Shown: one piece after another, positions 24,660 through 33,300 of the stretch
Position numbering within the stretch: position 1 is the stretch's first letter
Layout of the letters: each line of letters begins with the position of its first letter
Source of the DNA: Bdellovibrio sp. NC01
GTDB lineage: Bacteria > Bdellovibrionota > Bdellovibrionia > Bdellovibrionales > Bdellovibrionaceae
Direction of reading: 5' to 3'
NCBI RefSeq assembly: GCF_006874625.1
Contig: NZ_CP030034.1
Location: forward strand, 2,108,001-2,172,000
DNA: 64,000 bases
The notes under the pieces: generated by a model
The model's database searches: none
Told to the model about the DNA's origin: nothing
The model's input: the letters and a program-made list of their open reading frames with translations, nothing else
Translations under genes and position numbers: made by a program

Positions 24660-25585
24660 GTCCGCTAAACATCAAAAGCTTGATTACTTTAATTCAAAAA
24701 GATCGTAAACAAATTGGAAAAGACGAAGCTGCATTGGTTCAAGTCATGCACAAGCGTGGATATCCTTATGGCGACGATGAAGATGAGGCGCGCAATGATT
24801 ACTATTTAGATCTCCAAGAAGCGTCATACCACGCATCAATTCAACACAAAATAAACTTTCTAATAAACGCAGTCATTTCTTGCCTCGATCTCTTGCAGCT
24901 AAATGCCAATCGTGACCGGTTTATAAAAAATGTCGAACAGCTTAGAAATTCCAAAAATGAATTTGAATTGGAATTCAATGCTGATTACGACGTTTTCGAC
25001 TGTAAAGCTGTCGATATTATTGATAATGAAATCAAGATCATTAGCTCTCTTTTGGGAGATAACGAAACAGGGTTTGAGTCAATTACTCACTCACCTATCC
25101 GAGGAATATTATTAGGACAACTTGAACAAACGCCATTTTACTTAGAAAAACTAAGCCCTAATCCAAAAGATGAGTTGGAAATTCAAAACGTGATGCATTC
25201 AGTTCTGGAAGGTAACTTTGGAAAAGATTTTATTAAAAGACCATCCATAAACCAAGCGTTCAAAACTTATATTCCCGATGGAGGTATTAAATCTATTGCG
25301 ACTGCAATAGAGTTTAAATTTATCGACTCAGAAAGGGAATTAAAAACGGCAATGGAAGGACTTTATGCAGATTTTCATGGATATAGCGACTCAAAAGACT
25401 GGAATAATTTTATCTCCATTTTTTATATGACATCCAACTTCAAATCTCCTCGAACAATTAAAGAAGAGATAGAGGAAAAAACAATGAAACGATGGACGGC
25501 ACTTGTATTCACTGGAAATGGAGGAAGAATTAAAACTACGAAATCAATAGTTCCAACTTCACTGAAAACAAAAAACAAAAAATAA
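24656..25585 (+). CDS. PD-(D/E)XK nuclease-like protein
   Basis: 309 residues. ATG overlaps the previous stop (ATGA) with GGAG seven bases upstream. Residues 1-150 are helical. The nuclease core follows, with Asp208 in YIPDGGI and Glu219-Phe-Lys221 in TAIEFKFI, then a helix with an acidic start (SERELKTAMEGLY). The compact D...E-x-K spacing resembles nucleases of the DUF/REase type found in restriction and abortive systems. Last gene of the four-gene operon. The presence of two nuclease-fold genes in one operon is unusual. Confidence 0.65.
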   Translation: MSPLNIKSLITLIQKDRKQIGKDEAALVQVMHKRGYPYGDDEDEARNDYYLDLQEASYHASIQHKINFLINAVISCLDLLQLNANRDRFIKNVEQLRNSKNEFELEFNADYDVFDCKAVDIIDNEIKIISSLLGDNETGFESITHSPIRGILLGQLEQTPFYLEKLSPNPKDELEIQNVMHSVLEGNFGKDFIKRPSINQAFKTYIPDGGIKSIATAIEFKFIDSERELKTAMEGLYADFHGYSDSKDWNNFISIFYMTSNFKSPRTIKEEIEEKTMKRWTALVFTGNGGRIKTTKSIVPTSLKTKNKK

Positions 25586-25617
25586 AGTCTATCAGAACAA
25601 ATATCCCATTGAATCAA

Positions 25618-26352
25618 CTAATCCTCAATGTTGCATATCCTTCGCAGACTCCCCGAGTCTGCGCCTATCAACTTATAGTACTCCAGCACAAACTCCTGAA
25701 CAGCCTTCACTGCCCACTCAGCCCCACCGGCACCTAAACACTTTCGCGGAAAGTAAGGTTGCGAATCATTTCTAAAGAATGCGGAATCTTCAAACTTCCC
25801 TTTGAGTCTTTTTTCAAGACTCACGATGTGATTGCGATCATCGACTTCATCACCTTCAAAACCATTTGTACGCTCAACTTCCACCAAATATGGCTTATAG
25901 TGCATTAATGAATTTCGGACAGCCATTACTCCCGCAGCATTTTGAAAAATGGCACTTCCTCGATCCATTCTCTTTTGGCCAAGAATTTCAGCAAGCCTGT
26001 CGCACTTATCAAAAAGGTTCTTTTTCTCCTTTTCTTCTTTCAGCAACTGGACCTGATCAGGTGTGATGACTTTGCTCAGAGGATGTTCACCTTCTGACTC
26101 ATCAACAACCTTGCTTATTAATTCATTGATTGCAGATTCCATAAAAGCCGCGCAACTCATAAAACAGCTGGCACTGAATCCTTGTAGCCATTCATAGTTT
26201 CGTATCTGGTATCCGTAATCAAATCCGCACTCAGCAAAACTGTTTTCAATCTTGCGACACTCGCTTGCGTAGAATCCAGCCATCTTGAGATGCATTGGAG
26301 ACATGACTGTCTTTAATAAGACGCTACGTTGAACTACAATTTCAAATTCCAT
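25618..26352 (-). CDS. HEPN-fold protein with intact R-x4-H motif
   Basis: 244 residues, helical. Arg146-Asn-Ser-Leu-Met-His151 in VRNSLMHYKP is the R-x4-6-H active-site motif of HEPN ribonucleases. The first helix pair (QGFSASCFMSCAAFMESAINELI) is typical of HEPN four-helix bundles of the MAE_28990/RiboL-PSP type. HEPN proteins usually cut RNA in toxin-antitoxin and abortive systems. A 28-residue hydrophobic peptide gene lies 13 nt upstream on the same strand. No MNT-type nucleotidyltransferase antitoxin is adjacent. Confidence 0.65.
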   Translation of the reverse strand: MEFEIVVQRSVLLKTVMSPMHLKMAGFYASECRKIENSFAECGFDYGYQIRNYEWLQGFSASCFMSCAAFMESAINELISKVVDESEGEHPLSKVITPDQVQLLKEEKEKKNLFDKCDRLAEILGQKRMDRGSAIFQNAAGVMAVRNSLMHYKPYLVEVERTNGFEGDEVDDRNHIVSLEKRLKGKFEDSAFFRNDSQPYFPRKCLGAGGAEWAVKAVQEFVLEYYKLIGADSGSLRRICNIED

Positions 26353-26365
26353 GTTTTTACTCTGA

Positions 26366-26452
26366 CTACTGTTTTAGAACCTTAGCAAACTTCAACAGAC
26401 CGAAAAAAACTAACCCACCACCAATTACAATCCCTACAACAAGCAACTCCAT
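26366..26452 (-). CDS. 28-residue single-span membrane peptide
   Basis: A short gene with an excellent ribosome site (GGAGGATTG-ATG). The product is MELLVVGIVIGGGLVFFGLL followed by KFAKVLKQ: one hydrophobic helix with a basic tail. It ends 13 nt before the HEPN gene and should share its transcript. Such peptides may be membrane toxins, leader peptides or partner subunits. The strong start, typical helix-plus-basic-tail composition and tight spacing argue that it is real; homology cannot be judged by eye. Confidence 0.55.
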   Translation of the reverse strand: MELLVVGIVIGGGLVFFGLLKFAKVLKQ

Positions 26453-26617
26453 CAATCCTCCACAGAAGCAAAATAAGCGGACTGAAGTTTAAGTCAAGGA
26501 TGGGAGTTCGAAAAAAATCGACCTACTTTAGAATTTTTTAGACAATTCAGAGACTTGAATGATTTTACTAATTTATTGTAACGACTCAGCGTTACGCACA
26601 ATTTATTTCTTGGGATT

Positions 26618-27190
26618 TTACCGTAAATTCCCGCAAGTTACTTTGAGTTCCCGCATCTTCCCATGCACTCTCAATTGCAACTTCTTGGCACTCTCCGCAT
26701 CCCTATCGCTCACACACGTTGGCCCATCATCATATCTCTCAACAATAGCATTCACGAGATCAAGAGATTTTAAAAGCGAGCCCCTATCTCCCCGCTTCTC
26801 ATAACACGAAGACAGTTCCATCACCTTATTCACGTAGTAACGCGTATCGGGACATCTCAAATCTTTAGTTTTTTCGTAGACAACTGGTGACACAAAAATT
26901 GGATCACCCTTTTTGCAAAAGCCAGAAAGATTCACACACGGAATTGCCAACAAAACATCTAGTCCCACAGTCACGGGAACTGTCGCACCGTAAACCACGT
27001 AGCCAAAAGACTTTTTTGAAAGACTTATGAATTGGTTTTGATCAGTTTCAAGTGGAATGCGAGCTTCCGCTTCTTCGCATTTGTTTTCTTGGATTTGAGT
27101 GGTGAATAAATCAACAGAAGACTTCTTTTCTTCAGAAATACAAGAAAGAAGAAACAATACTGCTATAGATAGAAGCAAAGCTTTAAACAT
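26618..27190 (-). CDS. Lipoprotein, paralogue of the preceding gene
   Basis: 190 residues from ATG 27190. The signal peptide ends in a lipobox (LFLLSC). The conserved core is DLRCPDTRYYVNKVMELSSC, CYEKRGDRGSLLKSLDLV and PTCVSDRDA, with many cysteines. These segments recur in the upstream gene in the same order (DVRCPDTDYYVQKSL, CYEKRTDEASLKKSLALL, PTCIRDRDA), so the two are tandem duplicates. The intergenic gap is two bases. A periplasmic-face lipid-anchored protein of unknown function. Confidence 0.75.
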   Translation of the reverse strand: MFKALLLSIAVLFLLSCISEEKKSSVDLFTTQIQENKCEEAEARIPLETDQNQFISLSKKSFGYVVYGATVPVTVGLDVLLAIPCVNLSGFCKKGDPIFVSPVVYEKTKDLRCPDTRYYVNKVMELSSCYEKRGDRGSLLKSLDLVNAIVERYDDGPTCVSDRDAESAKKLQLRVHGKMRELKVTCGNLR

Positions 27191-27192
27191 AA

Positions 27193-27780
27193 CTACTTCT
27201 TCGTATCTCCAGCAGCGATTTTGCTCATTACACGGTCGTGTGCATCCTTCACCACAATCGCATCGCGATCCCTGATACAAGTTGGCACATAGCTGTTATA
27301 ATTAATTAGAATTGAATCTAACAGTGCTAGTGACTTTTTAAGTGAAGCTTCATCAGTACGCTTTTCATAACATTGAGCTACAGCTAAAGATTTCTGAACG
27401 TAGTAGTCAGTGTCGGGACATCTGACATCTTTTAGCACTTCGTATGACTGATACGAATATGGAAACATATTCTGCATGAATGGCTTTTTAGGATCGACAC
27501 AACCAATAGCACCCTTTGGACAACCTATAATAAACGCAGCATCAAGAGTCAGGGTTATTGGAAGACTACACACGTAGCCAAGCTGGCCGATCGTATTTTG
27601 ATAGAAACTTAAGTATTTGGTTTCTTCTTTTTCCTGCAGCATTTTTTCTTCAGCAAGTTCACAGTTGCCCCAGGAGATTTGGTCTTGGTAGCTAATGGTG
27701 GTTTGTTTGGAGGCGTCGGTTGCGCACGCAGAGAGCGCAAGACTTGCGATAATGAGAGTGAAATGGCGTTTGAATTCCAT
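27193..27780 (-). CDS. Lipoprotein, first of a tandem pair
   Basis: 195 residues. I place the start at ATG 27780 (MEFKRHFTLIIASLALSAC), which gives a proper lipoprotein signal with lipobox LSAC; the longer frame upstream would push it inward. Shares the cysteine-rich core of its neighbour. Both have a hydrophobic mid-segment (LPITLTLDAAFIIGCP), which may pack against the membrane. No known family recognised. Confidence 0.75.
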   Translation of the reverse strand: MEFKRHFTLIIASLALSACATDASKQTTISYQDQISWGNCELAEEKMLQEKEETKYLSFYQNTIGQLGYVCSLPITLTLDAAFIIGCPKGAIGCVDPKKPFMQNMFPYSYQSYEVLKDVRCPDTDYYVQKSLAVAQCYEKRTDEASLKKSLALLDSILINYNSYVPTCIRDRDAIVVKDAHDRVMSKIAAGDTKK

Positions 27781-27825
27781 AAACCGATTGTAGTTAACAC
27801 CCAATTTATGGCAAGCTAAGATCCT

Positions 27826-28557
27826 GTGAAAGCCATTTCGATCTTAAATATCATTAAAGGCCTTATCATCTCGCTTATAGCGATTGCGAGTGTATATTAC
27901 GCTCTACAGCTAGATATTTTTACAAATTTCCGAATGAAGCTCCTCGGCAAGAAAACAGTTGCTGACCGTGTTTATCAATACGAGGCAAATGTAAACTCTA
28001 AACTCCGTCCATTCTTTGAAGCTGCTCACGCTACCTACCCGCCACAAGATGTAGTCCTTCTTTATATCAAATCGCAAAAGACTCTTTCTCTTTTCGCAAA
28101 AGATCTAACGAACAACTTTGTTCTTATAAAAACTTATACAGTATTAGCTGCTAGCGGAAAATCAGGTCCGAAACTTCGCGAAGGCGATTATCAAGTTCCT
28201 GAAGGCGTTTATGGCGTCGAAGGACTTAATCCCAATAGTGAATACCATCTGGCACTTCGAGTGAACTACCCGAACGCTGATGATCTGAGACACGCACATG
28301 ATGATGGCAGGACTAAATTGGGTGGAGACATCATGATTCATGGGAGTGATGCTTCCATTGGATGTCTGGCTATGGGTGATGAAGCTATTGAAGAGTTATT
28401 TGTACTTGCGGCTAAATCGAATTATCGCAAGTGGCAGTTGATCTTTGCGCCAGTTGATTTCAGGAAAGGTGAAGTAGCGCCGCCACCAAGATTTGCGGCG
28501 TCTTGGATTCCAGATCGCTATGCAGAGATAGCGAAAGAGATGTCTAAACTTCCTTAG
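27826..28557 (+). CDS. L,D-transpeptidase (YkuD) family protein
   Basis: 243 residues, GTG start with a poor ribosome site. An N-terminal membrane anchor (about 8-27) positions the domain in the periplasm. The YkuD signature is present: His172 in IMIHGSDASIGCLAM with nucleophile Cys180. The usual R after GC is Leu here. Such enzymes make or exchange 3-3 cross-links or attach D-amino acids in peptidoglycan. Predators of this group carry many. Divergently arranged with the lipoprotein pair, with 45 bp between them. Confidence 0.8.
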   Translation: MKAISILNIIKGLIISLIAIASVYYALQLDIFTNFRMKLLGKKTVADRVYQYEANVNSKLRPFFEAAHATYPPQDVVLLYIKSQKTLSLFAKDLTNNFVLIKTYTVLAASGKSGPKLREGDYQVPEGVYGVEGLNPNSEYHLALRVNYPNADDLRHAHDDGRTKLGGDIMIHGSDASIGCLAMGDEAIEELFVLAAKSNYRKWQLIFAPVDFRKGEVAPPPRFAASWIPDRYAEIAKEMSKLP

Positions 28558-28570
28558 TCTAATTTCATTC

Positions 28571-28665
28571 CGATGAGCTCACTCAATTGCACACCTTCGG
28601 TGCGCGGTCGTGAGCTCATCGTCTTACTTCAGCTTCGGTGGCTCCGCGACCTCAGCACTGTGCGC
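28571..28665 (-). repeat. Structured intergenic element D
   Basis: A perfect 11-bp inverted repeat CGATGAGCTCA/TGAGCTCATCG (28571-28621) encloses a hairpin CACC-TTC-GGTG. On the minus strand it is preceded by GCGCACAGTGCTG...AAGCTGAAGTAAG. That 5' part matches element E at 36734, and the ACAG...CTGAAGTA motif also occurs in repeat B. It lies between two convergent genes and has no T-run. Confidence 0.55.
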
Positions 28666-28676
28666 GATATACGCGA

Positions 28677-28979
28677 TTAATACCCACTGCGCTTCACCGC
28701 GCCGACAAATGAAAAGTCACAGCTGCAGTAGCAACTGCTACTGCCTGTGCGGTAGACTGGTTCTTCGCCGGAATGGATCATGCCCGATGTGTAGCCGCCG
28801 CTGGTTGGGCGGATGGAATCACAAGATTTTTCTAGCGAGACACCGTGGTCGGATTCGGCGCAGACTTTAAGGGAGCAGCGACCCATGTTGAGCTTTTGAT
28901 CTTGGGAGACCCAAGAGATGGAACCTGCATGAGATAAGCCCGGGATGAGAACGAGAGCGATAAATACTAACTTTTTCAT
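28677..28979 (-). CDS. Small secreted cysteine-rich protein
   Basis: 100 residues, AGGAG six bases before the ATG. The signal peptide is MKKLVFIALVLIPGLSHAG. The mature part has six cysteines (RCSLKVCAES, KSCDSI, SSCYCSCDFS), enough for three disulfides, suggesting a small exported folded protein. The ribosome site is buried in a perfect 9-bp hairpin (28986-29016), so translation may be conditional. Family unknown. Confidence 0.65.
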   Translation of the reverse strand: MKKLVFIALVLIPGLSHAGSISWVSQDQKLNMGRCSLKVCAESDHGVSLEKSCDSIRPTSGGYTSGMIHSGEEPVYRTGSSSCYCSCDFSFVGAVKRSGY

Positions 28980-28985
28980 TTTGAA

Positions 28986-29016
28986 CTCCTGTCGTGGTTG
29001 TTGGTTTCGACAGGAG
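28986..29016 (-). promoter_or_regulatory. Hairpin covering the ribosome-binding site of the cysteine-rich gene
   Basis: In the minus-strand transcript, CTCCTGTCG pairs perfectly with CGACAGGAG across a 13-nt loop. The second arm contains the AGGAG used by ATG 28979. On the plus strand the same stem is followed by TTTTT, so it might instead serve as a terminator for plus-strand read-through. Confidence 0.45.
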
Positions 29017-29102
29017 CTTTTTAATTCAAAGATTAGGGACTGGTGGCGAGTTGACTAATTTCCTTCTATGTCCGAATGCTGACTGCGCCGGAACTGTCAC
29101 CA

Positions 29103-29324
29103 TTAATTCAATCGGATGTACATTAGGTAAATTAGCAATCCGCACACAAAAGGACATAGTAATATCGCAAGCCCGAAGTAGATAACCAAGGCAATTCTTC
29201 GAGCTTCTGAAATATTGGGGATCTGGTGATTGTAAGCTTGTTTAAAATTGAAGATCATCGGTTTCAGACCGATGATTCCAATTATAATAAAAATTATGCT
29301 TCCAATGATTTCGACCTTGTTCAA
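29103..29324 (-). CDS. Two-helix membrane protein, third of three tandem paralogues
   Basis: 73 residues with two hydrophobic helices. It matches the two upstream genes in layout: E-x-x-G-S-I-x-F/M-I-x-x, then NFKQAYNH, then a helix near LCPFVCGLLIYLMYIR. It is the most divergent copy. Only two bases separate it from the second copy. The location behind an Rhs gene favours an immunity role; see the finding on this cluster. Confidence 0.65.
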   Translation of the reverse strand: MNKVEIIGSIIFIIIGIIGLKPMIFNFKQAYNHQIPNISEARRIALVIYFGLAILLCPFVCGLLIYLMYIRLN

Positions 29325-29326
29325 AC

Positions 29327-29551
29327 CTATCTTAACCCTCTCGTGATTAACAAATAAGTTAAAACGGCAATTACGAATGGAATACCTGCGATACCTATCC
29401 CCGCATATATGAGATAAAGCTTTCTAGCTCCTTCAGAAGCGTAAGCACCTTTACGGTAGTAGACGAACTTGAAGTTCTTGATGGCACGAAAGAATCCCAC
29501 CATCAGAAATAATATCATCGCGATAGAGCCGTAGAATTCAAAGCTGGTCAT
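29327..29551 (-). CDS. Two-helix membrane protein, second of three tandem paralogues
   Basis: 74 residues. Begins MTSFEFYGSIAMILFLMVGF, nearly the same as the first copy. It then shares FRAIKNFKFVY and ends in a second helix with IPFVIAVLTYLLITR. Repeated duplication of a small membrane protein directly downstream of an Rhs gene is the pattern of immunity-gene amplification (inference). Confidence 0.7.
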   Translation of the reverse strand: MTSFEFYGSIAMILFLMVGFFRAIKNFKFVYYRKGAYASEGARKLYLIYAGIGIAGIPFVIAVLTYLLITRGLR

Positions 29552-29607
29552 TTATTGCTCCCGTCAGAAACAGCCAAGTTCATAACAATAAGACCCAACA
29601 CAGATGT

Positions 29608-29838
29608 TTACTGAGTTCCGTGCGTCCTCGTAACTAAAAGGTATACGAGAAACCCCACTAGAATCGGCATACAAACGATACTCGTTCCAATAAACAATAA
29701 AGAGAATATTCTTTGTGCCCGAGGTACAGAATCAGATTTTACCCTGTAAACAGCCAGAAAATTTCTTATCGCTGGAATAAAGCCAACAACAAATAGAATG
29801 ATAAACGCTATGCTGCCGTAAAATTCGAAAGTGGTCAT
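29608..29838 (-). CDS. Two-helix membrane protein, first of three tandem paralogues
   Basis: 76 residues. Begins MTTFEFYGSIAFIILFVVGF and ends with MPILVGFLVYLLVTR plus a short tail. Its ATG overlaps the stop of the PH-like gene by four bases. Short soluble loops on either side mean that nearly the whole protein is in the membrane. Function unknown; grouped with the Rhs gene at 30342-34241 by position and strand. Confidence 0.7.
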   Translation of the reverse strand: MTTFEFYGSIAFIILFVVGFIPAIRNFLAVYRVKSDSVPRAQRIFSLLFIGTSIVCMPILVGFLVYLLVTRTHGTQ

Positions 29839-30317
29839 TTATTGATTTTAGATTCGAGGATTGCTTTTAGAAAAACAATATTTTGAAGATAAGTTGTTCC
29901 ACCTAATTTTCTAATGAGAGCAACTTCATCGTCATTAAGACTTGAAGAGTTCAATTTGAAATTATATGAAAAGAAAATTTCCATTCCATTTTTCAATACA
30001 ATAAAGAATGGGGCACCTAGCTTTGATTTTCTAATAGATTGAATATCAGAGAACGGTATCTCAAACTTTTTTGCATGAGATCCGTTGAAGATAGAATACT
30101 CCAAATAATTGTCGAATAATATCAACGTTCGATTATCAACAATCAATTTTTTGATCTCGAAAATACCAGGAATAATCAATAAGAAAAATATCACTGCACC
30201 AAGATATTTCTCTGATTGGACACAGTGTATAGCCAAGATTGAAACAATGGCTATACTCAATAGAAATCCAAAAATTCGAAGTCCCTTATTTATAGAAGTC
30301 GAAAATTCATATCGCAT
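29835..30317 (-). CDS. PH-like membrane protein downstream of the Rhs gene
   Basis: 160 residues. Two hydrophobic helices (about 13-31 and 38-54) precede a beta domain (LILFDNYLEYSIFNGSHAKKFEIPFSD IQSIRKSK region) of bacterial PH-like type. It starts 24 bases after the Rhs stop and overlaps the next gene by four bases. As the gene immediately behind an Rhs tip it is the first candidate for the cognate immunity protein, and its membrane location fits a membrane-acting tip. Confidence 0.65.
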   Translation of the reverse strand: MRYEFSTSINKGLRIFGFLLSIAIVSILAIHCVQSEKYLGAVIFFLLIIPGIFEIKKLIVDNRTLILFDNYLEYSIFNGSHAKKFEIPFSDIQSIRKSKLGAPFFIVLKNGMEIFFSYNFKLNSSSLNDDEVALIRKLGGTTYLQNIVFLKAILESKINK

Positions 30318-30341
30318 TGGCTAATGATAGCTTCAACTATA

Positions 30342-33300
30342 TTAATGACAAACACTATTTCCAGGAATTGCACCCAACCCAAGCTCCATTGGCATCAAGG
30401 CAGTAGAAACCCCAATATCTACCGCTGCTGCAGCCGAAGGCAACATTCCGGTTGTGAGTGCTCCAGAACCGGCGACACCTAAACTACCAAAAATGCCAGA
30501 CAGTCCAGCCGCAGCCCAATCAATTTTTCCTTGAAAATATCGTTGTCCTAAAGCGCTTCCACCGAAGCCTCCAAGACCACCGCCGATAGCAGTTGCTACT
30601 CCACCACCAACCAACACCTCACCAAGCCATGCCCCTGAACCGACAGCTGCCCCCGTCAGCGCACCAGTAAGCACGCTATTCCAGATTTGCTCCGGTTTTG
30701 CTTTTGGGTCTGCTATTAGAGCACCGAGATATCCACTGGCCGCACCAAACGCGCCACCAATCAGAGCTCCGGCAAGCCCAAAATGTCCACTCGGATCGAT
30801 AAAGTTAACAGGATCATTCCCCACATAAGCGTACAAATTACCCTGGCCACCAGCAAAACCAATCGGATCTTTATTCGTCCAACGACCAATCACTGGCGAA
30901 TAGTCACGAGCTCCGAATCTCACAAGTCCAGTATCTGAATCGTTAATACCACCGGCAAAACCGAATGGAATGATCGCACTTACCTTGCCATCTAAATTGT
31001 TACCGAACTCATCGTAACTAAATTGCTCGACGACTGAACCAGTTACTGAGTCTACGATCATCTTTGGAGTTCCAACTTGATCTGAGATGATGCGATACTG
31101 TTTGCCGTTATAATTTACGTAATCTGGTACGTTTACTTTTGTGCCGTATACGAAAGTTTTTGAGATACGACCCGTTCCATCAACTTCAGCCGCGATCTGC
31201 AATTGATTTAAATAGATAAAACCTTGAACTAACTTTCCGTTAATCTTTTTGCCAACACGGCGGTTCAAACCATCAATAACATAGTCAATCACTCCTCCGT
31301 CTGGCAATTTAACTGAACGAAGATTTCCGAAGACGTCATATGTATAACTAGTTACTTTTTCCTCCTTCGTCGCTGGATTTAAATCTGTGCGAAGAAGAAG
31401 ATCGCCGTTATCGTTGTACTCAAATTTTGAATTACCATATGACACTAAACGATCTTGCTCATCATATGTTCCAACATACGATGTTGTGCCACTCGTGTAC
31501 TTTAAGCGATTTCCATTAGCATCATATGTGTAAGTACGTGTAACACCGTTTGATGTCGCCTTAACTAAACGACCCTGCAGATCATATTCAAATTGCGAAG
31601 ACAATTTTGCAGACCCAAGTGTTTCTGTTTTTGAAGCAATACGACCGACTTTATCCAAGGTGCTTGAAAGCGAGTATAAAGCCGCTTTGCCGTTTGAGTA
31701 AGAGTCAGAAACTAGTTTTCCCGTTACATCATACTTAATGGCACTCATAACTTTACCAAGTGTGGTTGCATTCACAGCTGCAAAATCATTACGAGTAAGC
31801 TTTAGGTTACCAACTCCAACTGGGAGCATATCGAGATCATATGCAAATCCCACTTTAGTAGGAACACCTGATGAGTCACTCACCGAGTATGACGCAACTG
31901 TTGCGTCTGCGTTGTAGTCCAGCTTCAAAACTGAATTGAATTCACCTGAAGTTGCAACTTGAAGAGGATAGTTTGCTGCATACTTGTATGAAATATTTTG
32001 CGCATCTGGGGTTTGGATACTTTGAATCAAATCAGTCTTCGGAACGTAATCAATTTTGTAAGCACCAAGAGGAGTGTTCAATGAAGTTAAGAATGATGAA
32101 GCAGGATCATAGTTTAATGAGATCTTTGCGCCATCAGCTCTTGTGACCGATGTCACTTGCTTATTGACGTTGTAGTCATAAATCGTCGCACCAGAGATTT
32201 TTGCGTTGATGGAAGGTGGAAGGTATTTTCCAACTAAGCCAAAAACGTTATATCCAAAAGAATGCGAAGCCTTACCAGGAGGCGTGATGCTTGAGAGATT
32301 TCCATTTGGATCATATGTCATTGCAATCTTAGCTTGATCAGGAAGTGTGATACCAGTCACTCTTGCTGCCAAATCATAAGAAAACTGAGTTTGCCGTCCG
32401 AATGCATCAGTAACGCTGTTTAGAAACTGATTTTGATCGTAAGTGTTCTTTAATAATACGACACCATTTTGGCTAACCGAAGATACCTTATCTCCCCAGT
32501 ATTCAAATTTTACTGGCGCGATGGTTCCAACCGCAACTGTCGACGGCAAGAAATGACGATCAACTAGCTGGATTTTTATAGTTCTTCCTGAAGGAGTCTT
32601 TGAAACTTCAGAATTTGCCTTACGATTAAATGTCGTCACATAAGTGCGTTTTGCATCATTTTGAAATGTATAGCTCGTTGTACGATCGTCGTAATACCAA
32701 GTCATCCCAGCTGGACGGTGCAAATTATCTGATCTTGCCTGAACGACTCTTAGGTTGATATTGGTGTTTGGAACTTGAAAGCGCGAGGACACTGTGGGCA
32801 TATTACTGCCAAAATTCGGATCATCTTTAAAGTTAGCTTCATAGACTGAACCGTAAGCGGTAATGTAACCCTGCCCATTAAATGCAGACGCAGTCTTAGA
32901 AACCGCACCAGATGGTTCTGTCATCGTCGACATAGTGATACCACCATTCAACTGTTGAGTGAGAAAAGTGGACTTCTGACCCAAAGCATTTTTTGCTTCT
33001 ACGACGTTTCCTTCGTTTGAAGAAGTCTTTGTTAAGGAGATGAAGCTTCCACCATCACCTTCATCGCGGATTAAGTTACCATCTTTATCATATGACATTC
33101 TTGAGACTTGCCCACCTGGCTTTTGAAATGACGTGAGCAAACCTCTGTCGTCGTAAGTCATACGGTACGTTTCACCAAGTGGATTTGTGACTGAAGCAAG
33201 ATTGCCTTTAGCATCTAATTCAAACTTAGTTACGTAAGGACCATAACCAGAAATAATGCCACCACTTTGTGTGTATTTAAACGCGGCAGCGCCCGCGGTT

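Noticed and set aside
21778-25585. CBASS system
   Set aside because: No CD-NTase G-S-x-x-x-D motif is present; the cyclase-like gene belongs to class III, so a Pycsar-like reading is preferred.
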